A DNA stretch of 64,000 nt, from positions 5,580,001 to 5,644,000 of the forward strand of contig OZ241991.1 in NCBI GenBank assembly GCA_965204095.1, read 5' to 3'. This stretch comes from JAPPLB01 sp965204095 (GTDB lineage: Bacteria; Acidobacteriota; Terriglobia; Bryobacterales; UBA6623). Position numbers and translations under genes: made by a program. A model generated the notes under the pieces. The model had not been told where the DNA came from, ran no database searches, and saw only the letters and a list, made by a program, of their open reading frames with translations. Positions 51,270 through 59,512 of the stretch are shown here, one piece after another (positions within the stretch are counted from its first letter, which is position 1; each line of letters opens with the position of its first letter).

Positions 51270-51600
51270 GTTCTCGGGGCAGGCGGAACGTGATTTCAGG
51301 CTGATTTTCGACCATCTGATCGAGAGCTACCTCAGTTTTGGCGAAGGCGTGGAGACTGGGATCGATCATGCCAAAGCACGTGTTCTGGAAGTTCGCGCAT
51401 CCGCCGATCGCATTTTGACCGCTCCGCACCGAGGCGAACGTCACGACGATATTCTGCCGGGACTGCGGCATCTGACGATCAATCGCGCAATCTACTGGTT
51501 TGACGTTCACGAGGAAAGGGAGACCATACGCATCCTGGCAGTGTTCTTCGGCGGACAGGATCACGTCCGTCACATGCTGGCTCGACTCATCGATAGCTGA
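51253..51600 (+). CDS. parE: ParE-family toxin
   Basis: A 115-residue RelE/ParE-superfamily toxin from MAFLLEFSGQAERDFRLIFD. Characteristic features: the long helical hairpin HLIESYLSFGEGVETGIDHA, then ILTAPHRGERHDDILPGLRH and the strands INRAIYWFDVHEERETIRIL, AVFFGGQDHVRHMLARL. The last segment matches the FxGGqdh/R pattern of ParE gyrase poisons. Intact; paired with the overlapping parD. Confidence 0.87.
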   Translation: MAFLLEFSGQAERDFRLIFDHLIESYLSFGEGVETGIDHAKARVLEVRASADRILTAPHRGERHDDILPGLRHLTINRAIYWFDVHEERETIRILAVFFGGQDHVRHMLARLIDS

Positions 51601-51619
51601 CGAGGCACGTTCCTGCCGC

Positions 51620-51666
51620 TTGCTCCGCGAGCCCGCAAGGTCAGTGAGAGATTCAGCGCGTCGATA
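51620..51666 (-). pseudogene. higB: Scrap of a higB toxin gene
   Basis: The 47 bases around CTTGCTCCGCGAGCCCGCAA and GTGAGAGATTCAGCGCGTC match the middle of the intact higB (near 49743-49790) with few changes. Nothing else of the gene remains. It adds to the evidence of repeated higBA turnover in this area. Confidence 0.5.
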
Positions 51667-51739
51667 CTCCGGCGTGCGTCCTCTATCGCCCGCGGCCGTT
51701 TCATTCCAATCGGCTCCCGGGAAAGACGTTCATGCCTGG

Positions 51740-51916
51740 CCTGCATTTCTCACCACGTGGCGAGGCGAAGTGGGTGAGAGGGCCGTCAGGACGAGGCGCG
51801 AGCCGCTTGGCGCGCGCAGGCGTACTTGAACAGTACGTTGAGCACGGCAAGCCAGCGCAACGAAGTCCTGGCGGTCGTATCGCGTGCTTCGACCGTCGGG
51901 TGGTGAGAAATGCAGG
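51740..51916 (+). mobile_element. Short non-autonomous element (MITE-like), short form
   Basis: 177 bp. It starts CCTGCATTTCTCACCACG and ends TGGTGAGAAATGCAGG. The right flank is CTAG (51917-51920); the left is CTGG, one change from CTAG. It lacks the 25-base insert of the long form. It ends seven bases before an extended -10 that serves the mazEF-like pair. Confidence 0.85.
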
Positions 51917-51922
51917 CTAGCC

Positions 51923-51931
51923 TGATATAAT
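51923..51931 (+). promoter_or_regulatory. Extended -10 promoter element for the mazEF-like pair
   Basis: TGATATAAT is a perfect extended -10 (TGn plus TATAAT). It lies only seven bases before the GTG start, so transcription should begin at or next to the start codon, giving a leaderless message. The -35 region would fall inside the short element; no consensus is visible there. Confidence 0.6.
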
Positions 51932-51938
51932 CCTGCCC

Positions 51939-52139
51939 GTGAGCATCAAGGCCGAGTACTGGAACGGGGTCTTCAAGCCCCTGGAGAGAGTGGGCGACTC
52001 AGCTCCGGGAAAGATCTACCAAGTCTTCTCAGAGGATGAGCTGAGGCAGCTTGCCGAGGACCTTCCATGGCTGAAAGGCTCGGAGCGGAGCTTCGAGTTC
52101 TGGGAGAACAAGGAGGATGCCGTCTACGACAAGTTATAG
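51939..52139 (+). CDS. DUF104-like antitoxin of a MazEF-type pair
   Basis: A 66-residue protein starting with GTG (MSIKAEYWNGVFKPLERVGD). The AEYWNGVFKPLE opening is that of the DUF104/AF2212 antitoxin family (an 'A.YENGVFKPLE' pattern). The rest, EDELRQLAEDLPWLKGSERS, FEFWENKEDAVYD, would wrap the toxin. It ends 23 bases inside the MazF gene. No Shine-Dalgarno is visible and the promoter lies right at the start, so a leaderless transcript is likely. Confidence 0.72.
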   Translation: MSIKAEYWNGVFKPLERVGDSAPGKIYQVFSEDELRQLAEDLPWLKGSERSFEFWENKEDAVYDKL

Positions 52140-52467
52140 GCAAGGCGACATCATTCTGGTCTTCTTCCCCTTCACCGACCTCACCTCATCCAAGAGACGC
52201 CCCGCGCTTGTCATTTCCCCTGATTTCTTTAACGCAGCCGGGGAGGACCTCGTTCTGGCTGCGATAACCTCGCACATTACGGATGACCCGAACTCGATCC
52301 AACTCACTGAAAGCGACTTTGCCTCAGGCCGGCTTCCCAAGAAATCAATCGTCAAGACGACCAAGCTGTTTACGATGCACTCGTCGCTTATCGTAAAGAA
52401 GGTCTGCACGCTCAAGAGAAAGAAGACGGAAGAAACCCTTCGGTCGGTGCGGGAATTCTTTTCATGA
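52117..52467 (+). CDS. mazF: MazF/PemK-family toxin
   Basis: A 116-residue endoribonuclease. Core motifs: YRQGDIILVFFPFTDLTSSK, RRPALVISPDFFNAAGEDLV, LAAITSHI, the central IQLTESDFASGRLPKKSIVK and TTKLFTMHSSLIVKKVCTLK. These match the SH3-like PemK fold with conserved arginine in KRRPALV and the ...K.S.VK.. strand. AAGGAGG lies directly before the ATG within the antitoxin gene. Intact. Confidence 0.9.
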   Translation: MPSTTSYRQGDIILVFFPFTDLTSSKRRPALVISPDFFNAAGEDLVLAAITSHITDDPNSIQLTESDFASGRLPKKSIVKTTKLFTMHSSLIVKKVCTLKRKKTEETLRSVREFFS

Positions 52468-52587
52468 GCGTAACGCGGTCTCTCTGATGTGGAAACCCAT
52501 GATCCTCGCCGCGGATAGGTCGAAACGAGGCCGGTGCGACGGTACGGAAGAGGTAGGACGAAAGGCACGACATGGGTTTGTAGCCGT

Positions 52588-52676
52588 GATTGATCCGCAC
52601 TTGGGCGGGGGCGGGCAAACCTTGCTGCCTCAGGTCACGGCACACGTCGATTGATCCGCACTTGGGCGGGGGCGGG
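52588..52676. repeat. Two 28-bp direct repeats with a 33-bp spacer
   Basis: The unit TGATCCGCACTTGGGCGGGG plus flanking bases occurs at 52588-52615 and 52649-52676. The second copy is followed at once by the CTAG of a short element. Only two units are present and the repeat has no dyad like a CRISPR repeat. Probably a small duplication next to the insertion. Confidence 0.6.
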
Positions 52677-52681
52677 ACTAG

Positions 52682-52857
52682 CCTGCCTTTCTCACCACGC
52701 GGCGAGGCGACGTGCGTGAGAGGACGTCAGGACGAGGCGCGCGCCGTTTGGCGCGCGCAGGCGTACTTGAACAGTACGTTGAGCACGGCAAGCAAGCGCA
52801 ACGAAGTCATGGCGGTCGTATCGCGTGCTTCGACCGTCGGGTGGTGAGAAATGCAGG
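52682..52857 (+). mobile_element. Short non-autonomous element (MITE-like), short form
   Basis: 176 bp, starting CCTGCCTTTCTCACCACG and ending TGGTGAGAAATGCAGG. The left flank is CTAG (52678-52681); the right is CTGA. It lies between the mazF region and the cytochrome gene on the minus strand. Confidence 0.83.
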
Positions 52858-52955
52858 CTGACCTCCCAGGACCCAACGGGCAAGATTGACGCTATCGAAC
52901 AGCCTTCTCCCCGCCCGATTCGCAGTAATCGCTGCGCTACGCAACCTTCGCCGCG

Positions 52956-53504
52956 CTAACGCATGGTCGAGGGGCCGTCGTCGTAGCGGTATTGCTGATG
53001 GCAGCCTTCGCAGGCGAAATAGATGCCTTCGCCGGAGTCGAAGACGGCGGCGGCGTCCTTGTTTCGGGCGGCCTCCAAGGCAACGGAGGCGGCATCGACG
53101 AGCGCCCGGGCTCTTTCCATCCAGTCTCCGGTGTCCTTGGCGCGGCCTTCGATCATGAGAAGATTGCCCGCTTCGGTCAGGGTCAGGGCGCTTCTCTCGA
53201 CGGCTTCCCACTCTTGATCGTTCCGCGGGTAGATCTCTTCCGTTCCTTCGTAGGAAATGATCGTCCCGACGGACTCCCAGACGATCTCGGCGTTGGGGTA
53301 GACGACATCGTGCATGAGCTGATGGACGGAGGCGACCGGCTTGAACGGGGGCAGGGAATCGGTGCCGCCGCCGGCCAGACCGTTTTGCTCACCCCCCTGA
53401 CAGGCGCCCAGCAGCACCAAGGCGGCGATGGCGAGAGCAACTCTCCAGGAGCGGGAATCACCCCTCGAACCTACTCGCCGCTTCTGCCTCGTCTGTCCGG
53501 TCAT
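52956..53504 (-). CDS. Secreted c-type cytochrome-like lipoprotein
   Basis: A 182-residue lipoprotein from ATG 53504 (MTGQTRQKRRVGSRGDSRSW). The leader VALAIAALVLLGACQGG has a lipobox with Cys. A four-helix-like domain (ASVHQLMHDVVYPNAEIVWE, DQEWEAVERSALTLTEAGNL, DWMERARALVDAASVALEAA) ends with the haem site YFACEGCHQQYRY (CxxCH). This is the layout of cytochrome c' (class II). It starts four bases after the stop of the secreted protein at 53509-54531, so the two form an operon. Likely periplasmic electron transfer or gas binding. Confidence 0.8.
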   Translation of the reverse strand: MTGQTRQKRRVGSRGDSRSWRVALAIAALVLLGACQGGEQNGLAGGGTDSLPPFKPVASVHQLMHDVVYPNAEIVWESVGTIISYEGTEEIYPRNDQEWEAVERSALTLTEAGNLLMIEGRAKDTGDWMERARALVDAASVALEAARNKDAAAVFDSGEGIYFACEGCHQQYRYDDGPSTMR

Positions 53505-53508
53505 TTCG

Positions 53509-54531
53509 TCAACGGGTTTTCTCCTCGGCTTGACGGGCGGCTTTCTCTTCAGCGCGCGACCCGCCGAGAATGAGTTCAATAGCTGTATTCCCTTCGTGGC
53601 AGGCGTACTCATACATCTGATAATCCTGATCCCGGCTTAGTGGCATCGCTACCTTCCAGGGCCTCGTATACACTTCCGGGTCCTCGATAGTAACTTCGTA
53701 GCCGATCGTGTCGGCGTTGACGAGCGTGAAGCGTTCGACCACATGCAAGTCCTCGCTCTGGGGGAGACCCATGACGCGCCGGGACACACCCCTTGACTCA
53801 ACCCGTCCCTTGTCGGTGAAGTTGGTGGTCTCGACGACCAGCGTATTGTCTTCCCAACGGCCGCGCGAGTCGCCCATCCACAGGCGGATCTTCGGGTCTA
53901 CGTGCGGGCGGCCATCCAGCGGGATGATGCGGGCGTCGTGGATCATCTCATAGAGAATCACCACGTATTCGGGAGTTTGCAGGATCTGATAGGCATTGTT
54001 GTAGGCGGTAGGGAACATCGAACCCGGCACGCCGCGCGTGATGCAGCGGTCCCACAGGCTCATGTACTCGTAGGAATCGGTGCTGCGTGCACGGTTGTCA
54101 TCCCGCTTCGCTTCCGCTTCCGGCCTCACAGGGACTCTTCCATCGGGCGGATCCACAACCAGCGACGATTGCCGGGTCGGGAGAACCTCGGTTCCGGAGT
54201 CGTACCAGAACCGGTTGTAGCCTCCAACGCTGCCCGGTGGGGACGTGCCATCGGCAGCAGCGTTCTGTCGCGCTGTTTGCTGTTCCAGTTCCGAGGCTTC
54301 TTCTTCGGAAAGAAACGGTTTGTCCTGAAGCTCGCTGGAGCGCTCGAAAGGCGTAATGGTCTCGTTCGTCCATATCCCCTGAAGATCGGGATGGCCCCAC
54401 AGTGTACGCGGCGGAGTCCAAGTGTCGACCGCTGTCGTCGGAGCCTGACTCATGACGGGAGCCGGCAACAGCGACGCGACGGCGACCACGGCCGCCGCAA
54501 AGCTCATTGAAGTGAGAAATGGATGACTCAT
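53509..54531 (-). CDS. Secreted PDLQGIW-family protein, copy 1
   Basis: A 340-residue exported protein with signal MSHPFLTSMSFAAAVVAVAS ending VMSQA. Hallmarks shared with 61176-62183 and 62180-63022: WTPPRTLWGHPDLQGIWTNE, the RCITRGVPGSMFPTAYNNAY block, QILQTPEYVVILYEMIHDAR, LWMGDSRGRWEDNTLVVET and DLHVVERFTLVNADTIGYEV, ending in WKVAMPLSRDQDYQMYEYAC. The family is very abundant in Acidobacteria-like genomes and has no established function. It is co-transcribed with a cytochrome c' type lipoprotein. Confidence 0.8.
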   Translation of the reverse strand: MSHPFLTSMSFAAAVVAVASLLPAPVMSQAPTTAVDTWTPPRTLWGHPDLQGIWTNETITPFERSSELQDKPFLSEEEASELEQQTARQNAAADGTSPPGSVGGYNRFWYDSGTEVLPTRQSSLVVDPPDGRVPVRPEAEAKRDDNRARSTDSYEYMSLWDRCITRGVPGSMFPTAYNNAYQILQTPEYVVILYEMIHDARIIPLDGRPHVDPKIRLWMGDSRGRWEDNTLVVETTNFTDKGRVESRGVSRRVMGLPQSEDLHVVERFTLVNADTIGYEVTIEDPEVYTRPWKVAMPLSRDQDYQMYEYACHEGNTAIELILGGSRAEEKAARQAEEKTR

Positions 54532-54558
54532 CCGAAACCTCCCGAATTGCGAAGATCC

Positions 54559-54746
54559 CTAGTGACAGCGCGGATACAACTTTCCGGGAGTCGGCACTTT
54601 TCCCCCGGCTGTAGCCTTCTCGCTGCGTTCGTCCAAAGCGCTCACCAATAGACCCGACAGCGGTTCGTGCCGTTCCGGTCCGCTTCGATTGCCTTTGGGA
54701 TCGTACCAGAACCGCCTGAGACGCGGGGCCGCCACCTCGGCCCTAG
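54559..54746 (-). pseudogene. 3' fragment of a secreted-protein gene cut by a short element
   Basis: The minus strand reads PRLRRFWYDPKGNRSGPERH, EPLSGLLVSALDERSEKATA and GGKVPTPGKLYPRCH before a stop. It is open from the left end of the short element at 54747-54922 and has no start of its own, so it looks like the distal part of a gene interrupted there. Family not identified. Confidence 0.35.
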
Positions 54747-54922
54747 CCTGCATTTCTCACCACGTGGCGAGGCGAAGTGTGTGAGAGGGCCGTCAGGACG
54801 AGGCGCGCACCGCTTGGAGCGCGCAGGCGTACTTGACAGTACGTTGAGCACGGCAAGCAAGCGCAACGAAGTCCTGGCGGTCCTATCGTGTGCTTCGACC
54901 GTCGGGTGGTGAGAAATGCAGG
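54747..54922 (+). mobile_element. Short non-autonomous element (MITE-like), short form
   Basis: 176 bp with CTAG on both sides (54743-54746 and 54923-54926). It starts CCTGCATTTCTCACCACG and ends TGGTGAGAAATGCAGG. With 34802 and 39499 it is among the copies with a perfect CTAG duplication. Confidence 0.87.
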
Positions 54923-55027
54923 CTAGCGGCCACGGTAAGCATTCTGATAGATTCTTCGACAGCTCTCCTGATGCCGCTGGATGACGGCTGGGCTGAGAGT
55001 CTCCCCGGAGCGGGAGGGCGCCCGACG

Positions 55028-55525
55028 ATGGCTTTTCTTCCCTTCCTGGAGTGGCTCGAGAACACCTCCGGGAGCATTGCGATTCGGGAATCGATCCTGT
55101 TCTATCCGCTCGTCGAGACGACCCATGTACTGACACTGTGCCTGTTCCTGGGACTGACGGCCCTGTGGGACCTGCGCCTGCTGGGGCTGGCGATGCGGCG
55201 CGTTCCGGTCTCGGAGGTCGGCGGGCGCCTGTTGCCGTGGGCCGTGGCGGGCTTTGCGCTGATGGTCGTCAGCGGAGGGCTGCTGTTCTATTCCGGTCCG
55301 CTACGGGCGGCGCAGAACATCTTCTTTCAGGTGAAGATGGTGATGATCGTGCTGGCGTGCCTGAATGCGCTCGTCTTTCACAAGACGGTGTACCGCCGGG
55401 TGGAGGTCTGGGACCGCGACGCGGTCATTCCATTGCAGGCCAGGGCGGCGGGCTTTCTGTCGTTGGTGCTGTGGGCGGGCGTCGTCGTCGCCGGCCGGAT
55501 GCAGGCGTACAACTGGTTCGACTAG
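55028..55525 (+). CDS. DUF6644-type membrane protein, copy 1
   Basis: A 165-residue integral membrane protein from ATG 55028 (MAFLPFLEWLENTSGSIAIR). Four hydrophobic helices: ILFYPLVETTHVLTLCLFLG, LPWAVAGFALMVVSGGLLFY, FFQVKMVMIVLACLNALVF and FLSLVLWAGVVVAGRM. The opening FxEWxE..S.G.AIR.S...YP..E..H is shared with the next gene, so they are tandem paralogues. The family is uncharacterised. The genes sit 12 bases apart and are co-transcribed. Confidence 0.78.
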   Translation: MAFLPFLEWLENTSGSIAIRESILFYPLVETTHVLTLCLFLGLTALWDLRLLGLAMRRVPVSEVGGRLLPWAVAGFALMVVSGGLLFYSGPLRAAQNIFFQVKMVMIVLACLNALVFHKTVYRRVEVWDRDAVIPLQARAAGFLSLVLWAGVVVAGRMQAYNWFD

Positions 55526-55537
55526 AGGGTATCTGAG

Positions 55538-56014
55538 GTGTCGTTGTTGTCTTTCTTCGAGTGGTGTGAAGACACGGCGGTGGGTCACGCGATCCGCGAC
55601 TCGCTGTGGCTCTTCCCCGTCATCGAGTCGGTGCATCTGCTGGCCCTGGCCTTGATCGGAGGAGCCATTCTGGTGGTGGACCTGCGCCTGCTCGGCCTGG
55701 GATTGCGGTCGCAGCCTGTTGCGCGGTTGGCTCGGGACACCCAGCCTTGGCTGGTCGGAGGTCTTGTCGTGATGCTGTCCACGGGAGTGCTGTTGTTCCT
55801 GTCGGAGTCGATCAAGTGTTACTACAGTCCGCCGTTCTGGAACAAGATGACGTTCCTTCTGCTGGCGCTGCTGTTTACCTCCACGGTGCGCCGCAAGGTG
55901 GCCGCGGCCGCCGAGACGAGCGTGCGACCGGTCTGGGGCAAGCTCGTCGCCCTGGTCTCACTGGCGCTGTGGTTCGGCGTGGGGTTCTCGGGGCGTTGGA
56001 TCGCGTTCTACTGA
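55538..56014 (+). CDS. DUF6644-type membrane protein, copy 2
   Basis: A 158-residue paralogue starting with GTG (MSLLSFFEWCEDTAVGHAIR). It shares the ...W.E.T..G.AIR.S.W.FP..E..H.L pattern and four membrane helices: LALALIGGAILVVDLRLLGL, LVGGLVVMLSTGVLLFL, MTFLLLALLFTST and LVALVSLALWFGVGFSGRWI. It follows copy 1 directly. The conserved His after the first glutamate (VIESVH) also occurs in copy 1 (VETTH) and might bind a metal or haem. Function unknown. Confidence 0.78.
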   Translation: MSLLSFFEWCEDTAVGHAIRDSLWLFPVIESVHLLALALIGGAILVVDLRLLGLGLRSQPVARLARDTQPWLVGGLVVMLSTGVLLFLSESIKCYYSPPFWNKMTFLLLALLFTSTVRRKVAAAAETSVRPVWGKLVALVSLALWFGVGFSGRWIAFY

Positions 56015-56042
56015 AACCGCATTCCGCAAGGTTTTCGGCAGG

Positions 56043-56474
56043 CTAACGATTCGGCTCCCTGGGGTCGGATCCATCCCGCGGCGCGCCCGTGCCGGAGGAG
56101 CCCAGAAAGAGTTTTCGCCCGTCGGGAAACGTAAGATCCCTGCCGTTGGCCTTCATCGATCCGTCCTTTGCCTGATAACCATCGACGACGATCTCGGTGC
56201 CCGGCAGCAGGGATTTCTTCGTAAAACCTCTGCGGAGCAAGGTGTTCGGGGTGCCGCCTTCGATCATCCACTTTTCCACGTTGCCGTCGTCGCGTTTCAC
56301 GTCGATGTGGATCCAGGCATGGGGATTGATCCACTCCATTTTCGTGACCGTGCCGTGCAGCTTGACGGGTTTGTTGGCGTCGAATTCCGCGGAAAACGCA
56401 TGATGCGCCCACACCGGCGCGGCCGTCAGGAGCAGACCGAGAGCGGCCGCCGCCAGGGCTGATTCCGTTCGCAT
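56043..56474 (-). CDS. DUF6152 family secreted protein
   Basis: A 143-residue exported protein. The signal (MRTESALAAAALGLLLTAAP) leads to VWAHHAFSAEFDANKPVKLH, GTVTKMEWINPHAWIHIDVK, the DUF6152 signature: mature HHAF..EFD...P..L.G.VT...W.NPHa....V. It is convergent with the DUF6644 pair. The family is common in Acidobacteria and Proteobacteria, mostly found with the PDLQGIW proteins, and has no known function. Confidence 0.85.
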   Translation of the reverse strand: MRTESALAAAALGLLLTAAPVWAHHAFSAEFDANKPVKLHGTVTKMEWINPHAWIHIDVKRDDGNVEKWMIEGGTPNTLLRRGFTKKSLLPGTEIVVDGYQAKDGSMKANGRDLTFPDGRKLFLGSSGTGAPRDGSDPREPNR

Positions 56475-56729
56475 CGCACTAACCTCCCTCGGGTGAAGTG
56501 TAGCGTATTGCTCGATGGGTAGACGAGTCCGCCTTCAGCCAGCGCCGGCCGTATCCCCCCGACCGCATGCGGACGGCTCAGGCGGCCGGCAAGGCAGGCG
56601 CTTTCGGAGGCCGACAGCCTCAACGGATCAGGCGCCGATGCGGCTCGACAGGCAGCACGCTTCGAAATATACTGGTTGTGGATGCCGCCCCGGGCGGGAT
56701 GCGCCTCCACCGCGCACTCCGCTGAACCA

Positions 56730-59453
56730 GTGACCGACTCACCCAGGCGAAGACCGACCTCGGCAGGGCCGCTGTTGACGGCGTCGCTGCTGGCGCTGCT
56801 GTCATCCTCCGTCGTTGCCGGCTCCGAGGCCGCCGACTTTTTCGAGACCCGCATCCGTCCGTTGCTGGCGAAGAACTGCTTCGCCTGCCATACGGATACC
56901 CAAATGGGCGGCCTGCGGCTTGACGCCCCCCGGAACATCTTGAAGGGCGGCTCGCGCGGCCCCGCCATCAAGCCCGGCAGCCCGCAGGACAGCCTGCTGA
57001 TCCAGGCGGTGACGCAATCCCATCCCGAGCTGAAGATGCCGCCCCAGGGCAAGCTCACGCCCGAACAGATCGAGGATCTGCAGGCATGGATTCGCGGTGG
57101 GGCCTTCTGGCCTGAAGCGCAAGCGGCCATGGCGGAGCAGGAGCCCGAGCAGGAATACGTCATCCGGCCCGAGTATCGCGAGTTCTGGTCGTTTCAGCCG
57201 GTCCGGAGGCCCGAAACTCCAAGCCTTGACGGCGATACCTGGAGCCGAACGGACCTGGACCGGTTCATTCTGGAGCAACTCGAGCAACAGGACCTGCGTC
57301 CCGGCAAGCGGGCATCGAGGCGCATGCTCATTCGGCGCGCCACGCTGGACCTGACCGGGCTGCCGCCAACGCCGAAGGAAGTGGACGACTTCGTCACCGA
57401 CTCGTCTCCGGACGCCTTCGCCAAGGTGGTCGATCGACTGCTCGAATCGCCTCACTACGGCGAACGCTGGGGACGGTACTGGCTCGATCTGGCCCGCTAC
57501 GGTGCGGGCGTATCGTCGGCGAGTAGAGATTCGCCGTATCCCCATGCTTACCGCTACCGGGATTGGGTCATCGATGCGTTCAATCGCGACATGCCGTATG
57601 ACCGCTTCGTCAAGGCACAGCTCGCCGCCGATCTGTTCCCCGAAGACGAGCGCGACGGCCTGTTGCCGGCGTTGGGCTTCCATGCCCTCAGCAACCATGA
57701 CGTCGATCGGGTCGATGTGACGGGGAGGGTCTTCATGGGGCTGACCCTTGGCTGCGCCCAATGCCACGATCACAAGTACGATCCGATTCCCACAAAGGAT
57801 TTCTATTCCTTGCAGGGGGTCTTTTCCAGCTCCAAGAAGCATCAGTACCCACTGGCTTCCGACCAGGTCGTGCAGGCCTACAAAGACGCCAAGAAGCGGG
57901 CCGATGACAAGAAGATCGAGATCGACGAGTTTCTCAAGCGAGTCACCGATCAGTTGATCGACATTTTCATGACTCAGACGGCCGACTACATGACAGCCGC
58001 CTGGCGTGTGATGGAGGGCGGGGAAGAAGCCGGCAGCGTGGCTCGGGAAACGTCGTTGGACGAGGAAATCCTCAAGAAGTGGGTCGACTTCCTCAACAAA
58101 ACGGACCGCAATCACCCCTTTCTCGACGAGTGGGATCAGAAGCGGCGTGATGCCACTCCGGAGCGCGCGCGGGAGATGGCCGAGCGATTCCAGGAAACGC
58201 TGCTGGCGGTCCACAAAGAGAAGCGCGAGATGGACGATGTCAACTATGTCCGCCTCGGCGGCGCCAAGGGTGCCCGGAATCAGGGCAATCGCACCAGGAC
58301 TCCCGTCGAGTTCATCGATCCGATCAAGTACTACCTGTGGGAGGACGTGGCCATAGGGCCGCATTACCGGGCCGGTCTCCAACAACCGGGAGGGGTTTAC
58401 TTCCTGGGGCCCGACGAGATCGAAAGGATGCTGAGCCCGGCTTGGACCCGGTACCTCGATCGACAGGAAGCGGAGTTGAAAGCGCTCGAGGAGGCCGTCC
58501 CGTCGCTCTACCCATACATCCACGGCTACCGCGATTCGGATGAGCCGAAAGATCTGCAGGTAGCGATCAGGGGAGACAAGAAAAACCTGGGCCCGGTGGC
58601 TCCGCGACGCTTTTTGCGCATCCTGAGTCGAGGTGAACCGAAGCCGTTCGCACAGGGGAGCGGCCGCTGGGAATTGGCCGCCGCCATCGCCTCTCCCGAC
58701 AACCCCCTGACGGCGCGTGTGATGGTCAATCGCATCTGGCAGCATCACTTCGGGCGCGGCATCGTCACTTCCGCGAGCAACTTCGGACGTCTCGGGGAGC
58801 GCCCGACCCACCCGGAGCTGCTCGATTACCTGGCGGCGCGATTCGTCGAGAGCGGCTGGTCGGTGAAGAGCATCCACCGCGAGATGATGATGTCGGCCAC
58901 GTATCAGCTCAGCTCGAGGATGATCGAGCGGAACTATGAGAAAGACGCGGAGAATCGTTACTACTGGCGTTTCAACATGCGAAAACGTCTCGATGCCGAA
59001 GCGCTGCGCGATTCGATGCTGGCCGTTGCTGGAAACCTGGATCGCACGCAGGGGGGGCCGGGCAAACCGCTCGACGACGAGAACCATCGCCGCGCGGTCT
59101 ATGGTCTGGTGAGCCGCACGCAACCGAACCGCATGCTGACCTTGTTCGATTTTCCCGACGCGAGGAACACCGCCTCCAAACGGAGCGTCACGATGGGCCC
59201 GCTGCAGCGCTTGTACTTTCTGAACAACAGCTTCGTCGTTCAACAGGCCGAGCAGCTCGCGGAACGGGTGGAAAAGGAAGCGGGCGCTGACCATGCGCGA
59301 AGAATTCGCCGCAGCTACGAGTTGCTGTATGCGAGGCCGGCGACGAACAAAGAGGTCAAGACCGGCCTGAAGTTCCTCAAGAGCGGGGATACGAGTTGGA
59401 CGCAATACGCGCAGATGCTGCTGGCGTCGAGCGAGTTCACGGCGGTGCGATAG
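56730..59453 (+). CDS. Planctomycete-type cytochrome (PSCyt1) with DUF1549 and DUF1553
   Basis: A protein of about 907 residues. The start is uncertain (GTG at 56730 precedes MTDSPRRRPTSAG; ATG 56682 is an alternative). A signal-like segment (GPLLTASLLALLSSSVVAGS) precedes PSCyt1, ADFFETRIRPLLAKNCFACH, the C-type haem site. The DUF1549 region follows (LDRFILEQLEQQDLRPGKRA, LDLTGLPPTPKEVDDFV, SPHYGERWGRYWLDLARYG). DUF1553 makes up the C-terminal half (GLTLGCAQCHDHKYDPIPTK lies between, with a second CxxCH; VMVNRIWQHHFGRGIVTSAS, FDFPDARNTASKRSVTMGPL). Such proteins pair with DUF1501 proteins and are thought to take part in extracellular polysaccharide or sulfated glycan use. Confidence 0.85.
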   Translation: MTDSPRRRPTSAGPLLTASLLALLSSSVVAGSEAADFFETRIRPLLAKNCFACHTDTQMGGLRLDAPRNILKGGSRGPAIKPGSPQDSLLIQAVTQSHPELKMPPQGKLTPEQIEDLQAWIRGGAFWPEAQAAMAEQEPEQEYVIRPEYREFWSFQPVRRPETPSLDGDTWSRTDLDRFILEQLEQQDLRPGKRASRRMLIRRATLDLTGLPPTPKEVDDFVTDSSPDAFAKVVDRLLESPHYGERWGRYWLDLARYGAGVSSASRDSPYPHAYRYRDWVIDAFNRDMPYDRFVKAQLAADLFPEDERDGLLPALGFHALSNHDVDRVDVTGRVFMGLTLGCAQCHDHKYDPIPTKDFYSLQGVFSSSKKHQYPLASDQVVQAYKDAKKRADDKKIEIDEFLKRVTDQLIDIFMTQTADYMTAAWRVMEGGEEAGSVARETSLDEEILKKWVDFLNKTDRNHPFLDEWDQKRRDATPERAREMAERFQETLLAVHKEKREMDDVNYVRLGGAKGARNQGNRTRTPVEFIDPIKYYLWEDVAIGPHYRAGLQQPGGVYFLGPDEIERMLSPAWTRYLDRQEAELKALEEAVPSLYPYIHGYRDSDEPKDLQVAIRGDKKNLGPVAPRRFLRILSRGEPKPFAQGSGRWELAAAIASPDNPLTARVMVNRIWQHHFGRGIVTSASNFGRLGERPTHPELLDYLAARFVESGWSVKSIHREMMMSATYQLSSRMIERNYEKDAENRYYWRFNMRKRLDAEALRDSMLAVAGNLDRTQGGPGKPLDDENHRRAVYGLVSRTQPNRMLTLFDFPDARNTASKRSVTMGPLQRLYFLNNSFVVQQAEQLAERVEKEAGADHARRIRRSYELLYARPATNKEVKTGLKFLKSGDTSWTQYAQMLLASSEFTAVR

Positions 59454-59512
59454 TGACCGTGCGTCCCGAGCGGTCTTCGAGTCTTCTAGAATAGGAGCGA
59501 TTCGAAAGAAGA

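Noticed and set aside
52588..52676. Possible two-unit CRISPR (28-base repeats with 33-base spacer)
   Set aside because: Only two units, no internal dyad, no cas genes in the window, and the second copy runs straight into a mobile element flank.
56802..59405. Minus-strand 867-codon frame in the DUF1549/DUF1553 gene
   Set aside because: Antisense to a recognised multi-domain protein and without domains of its own.
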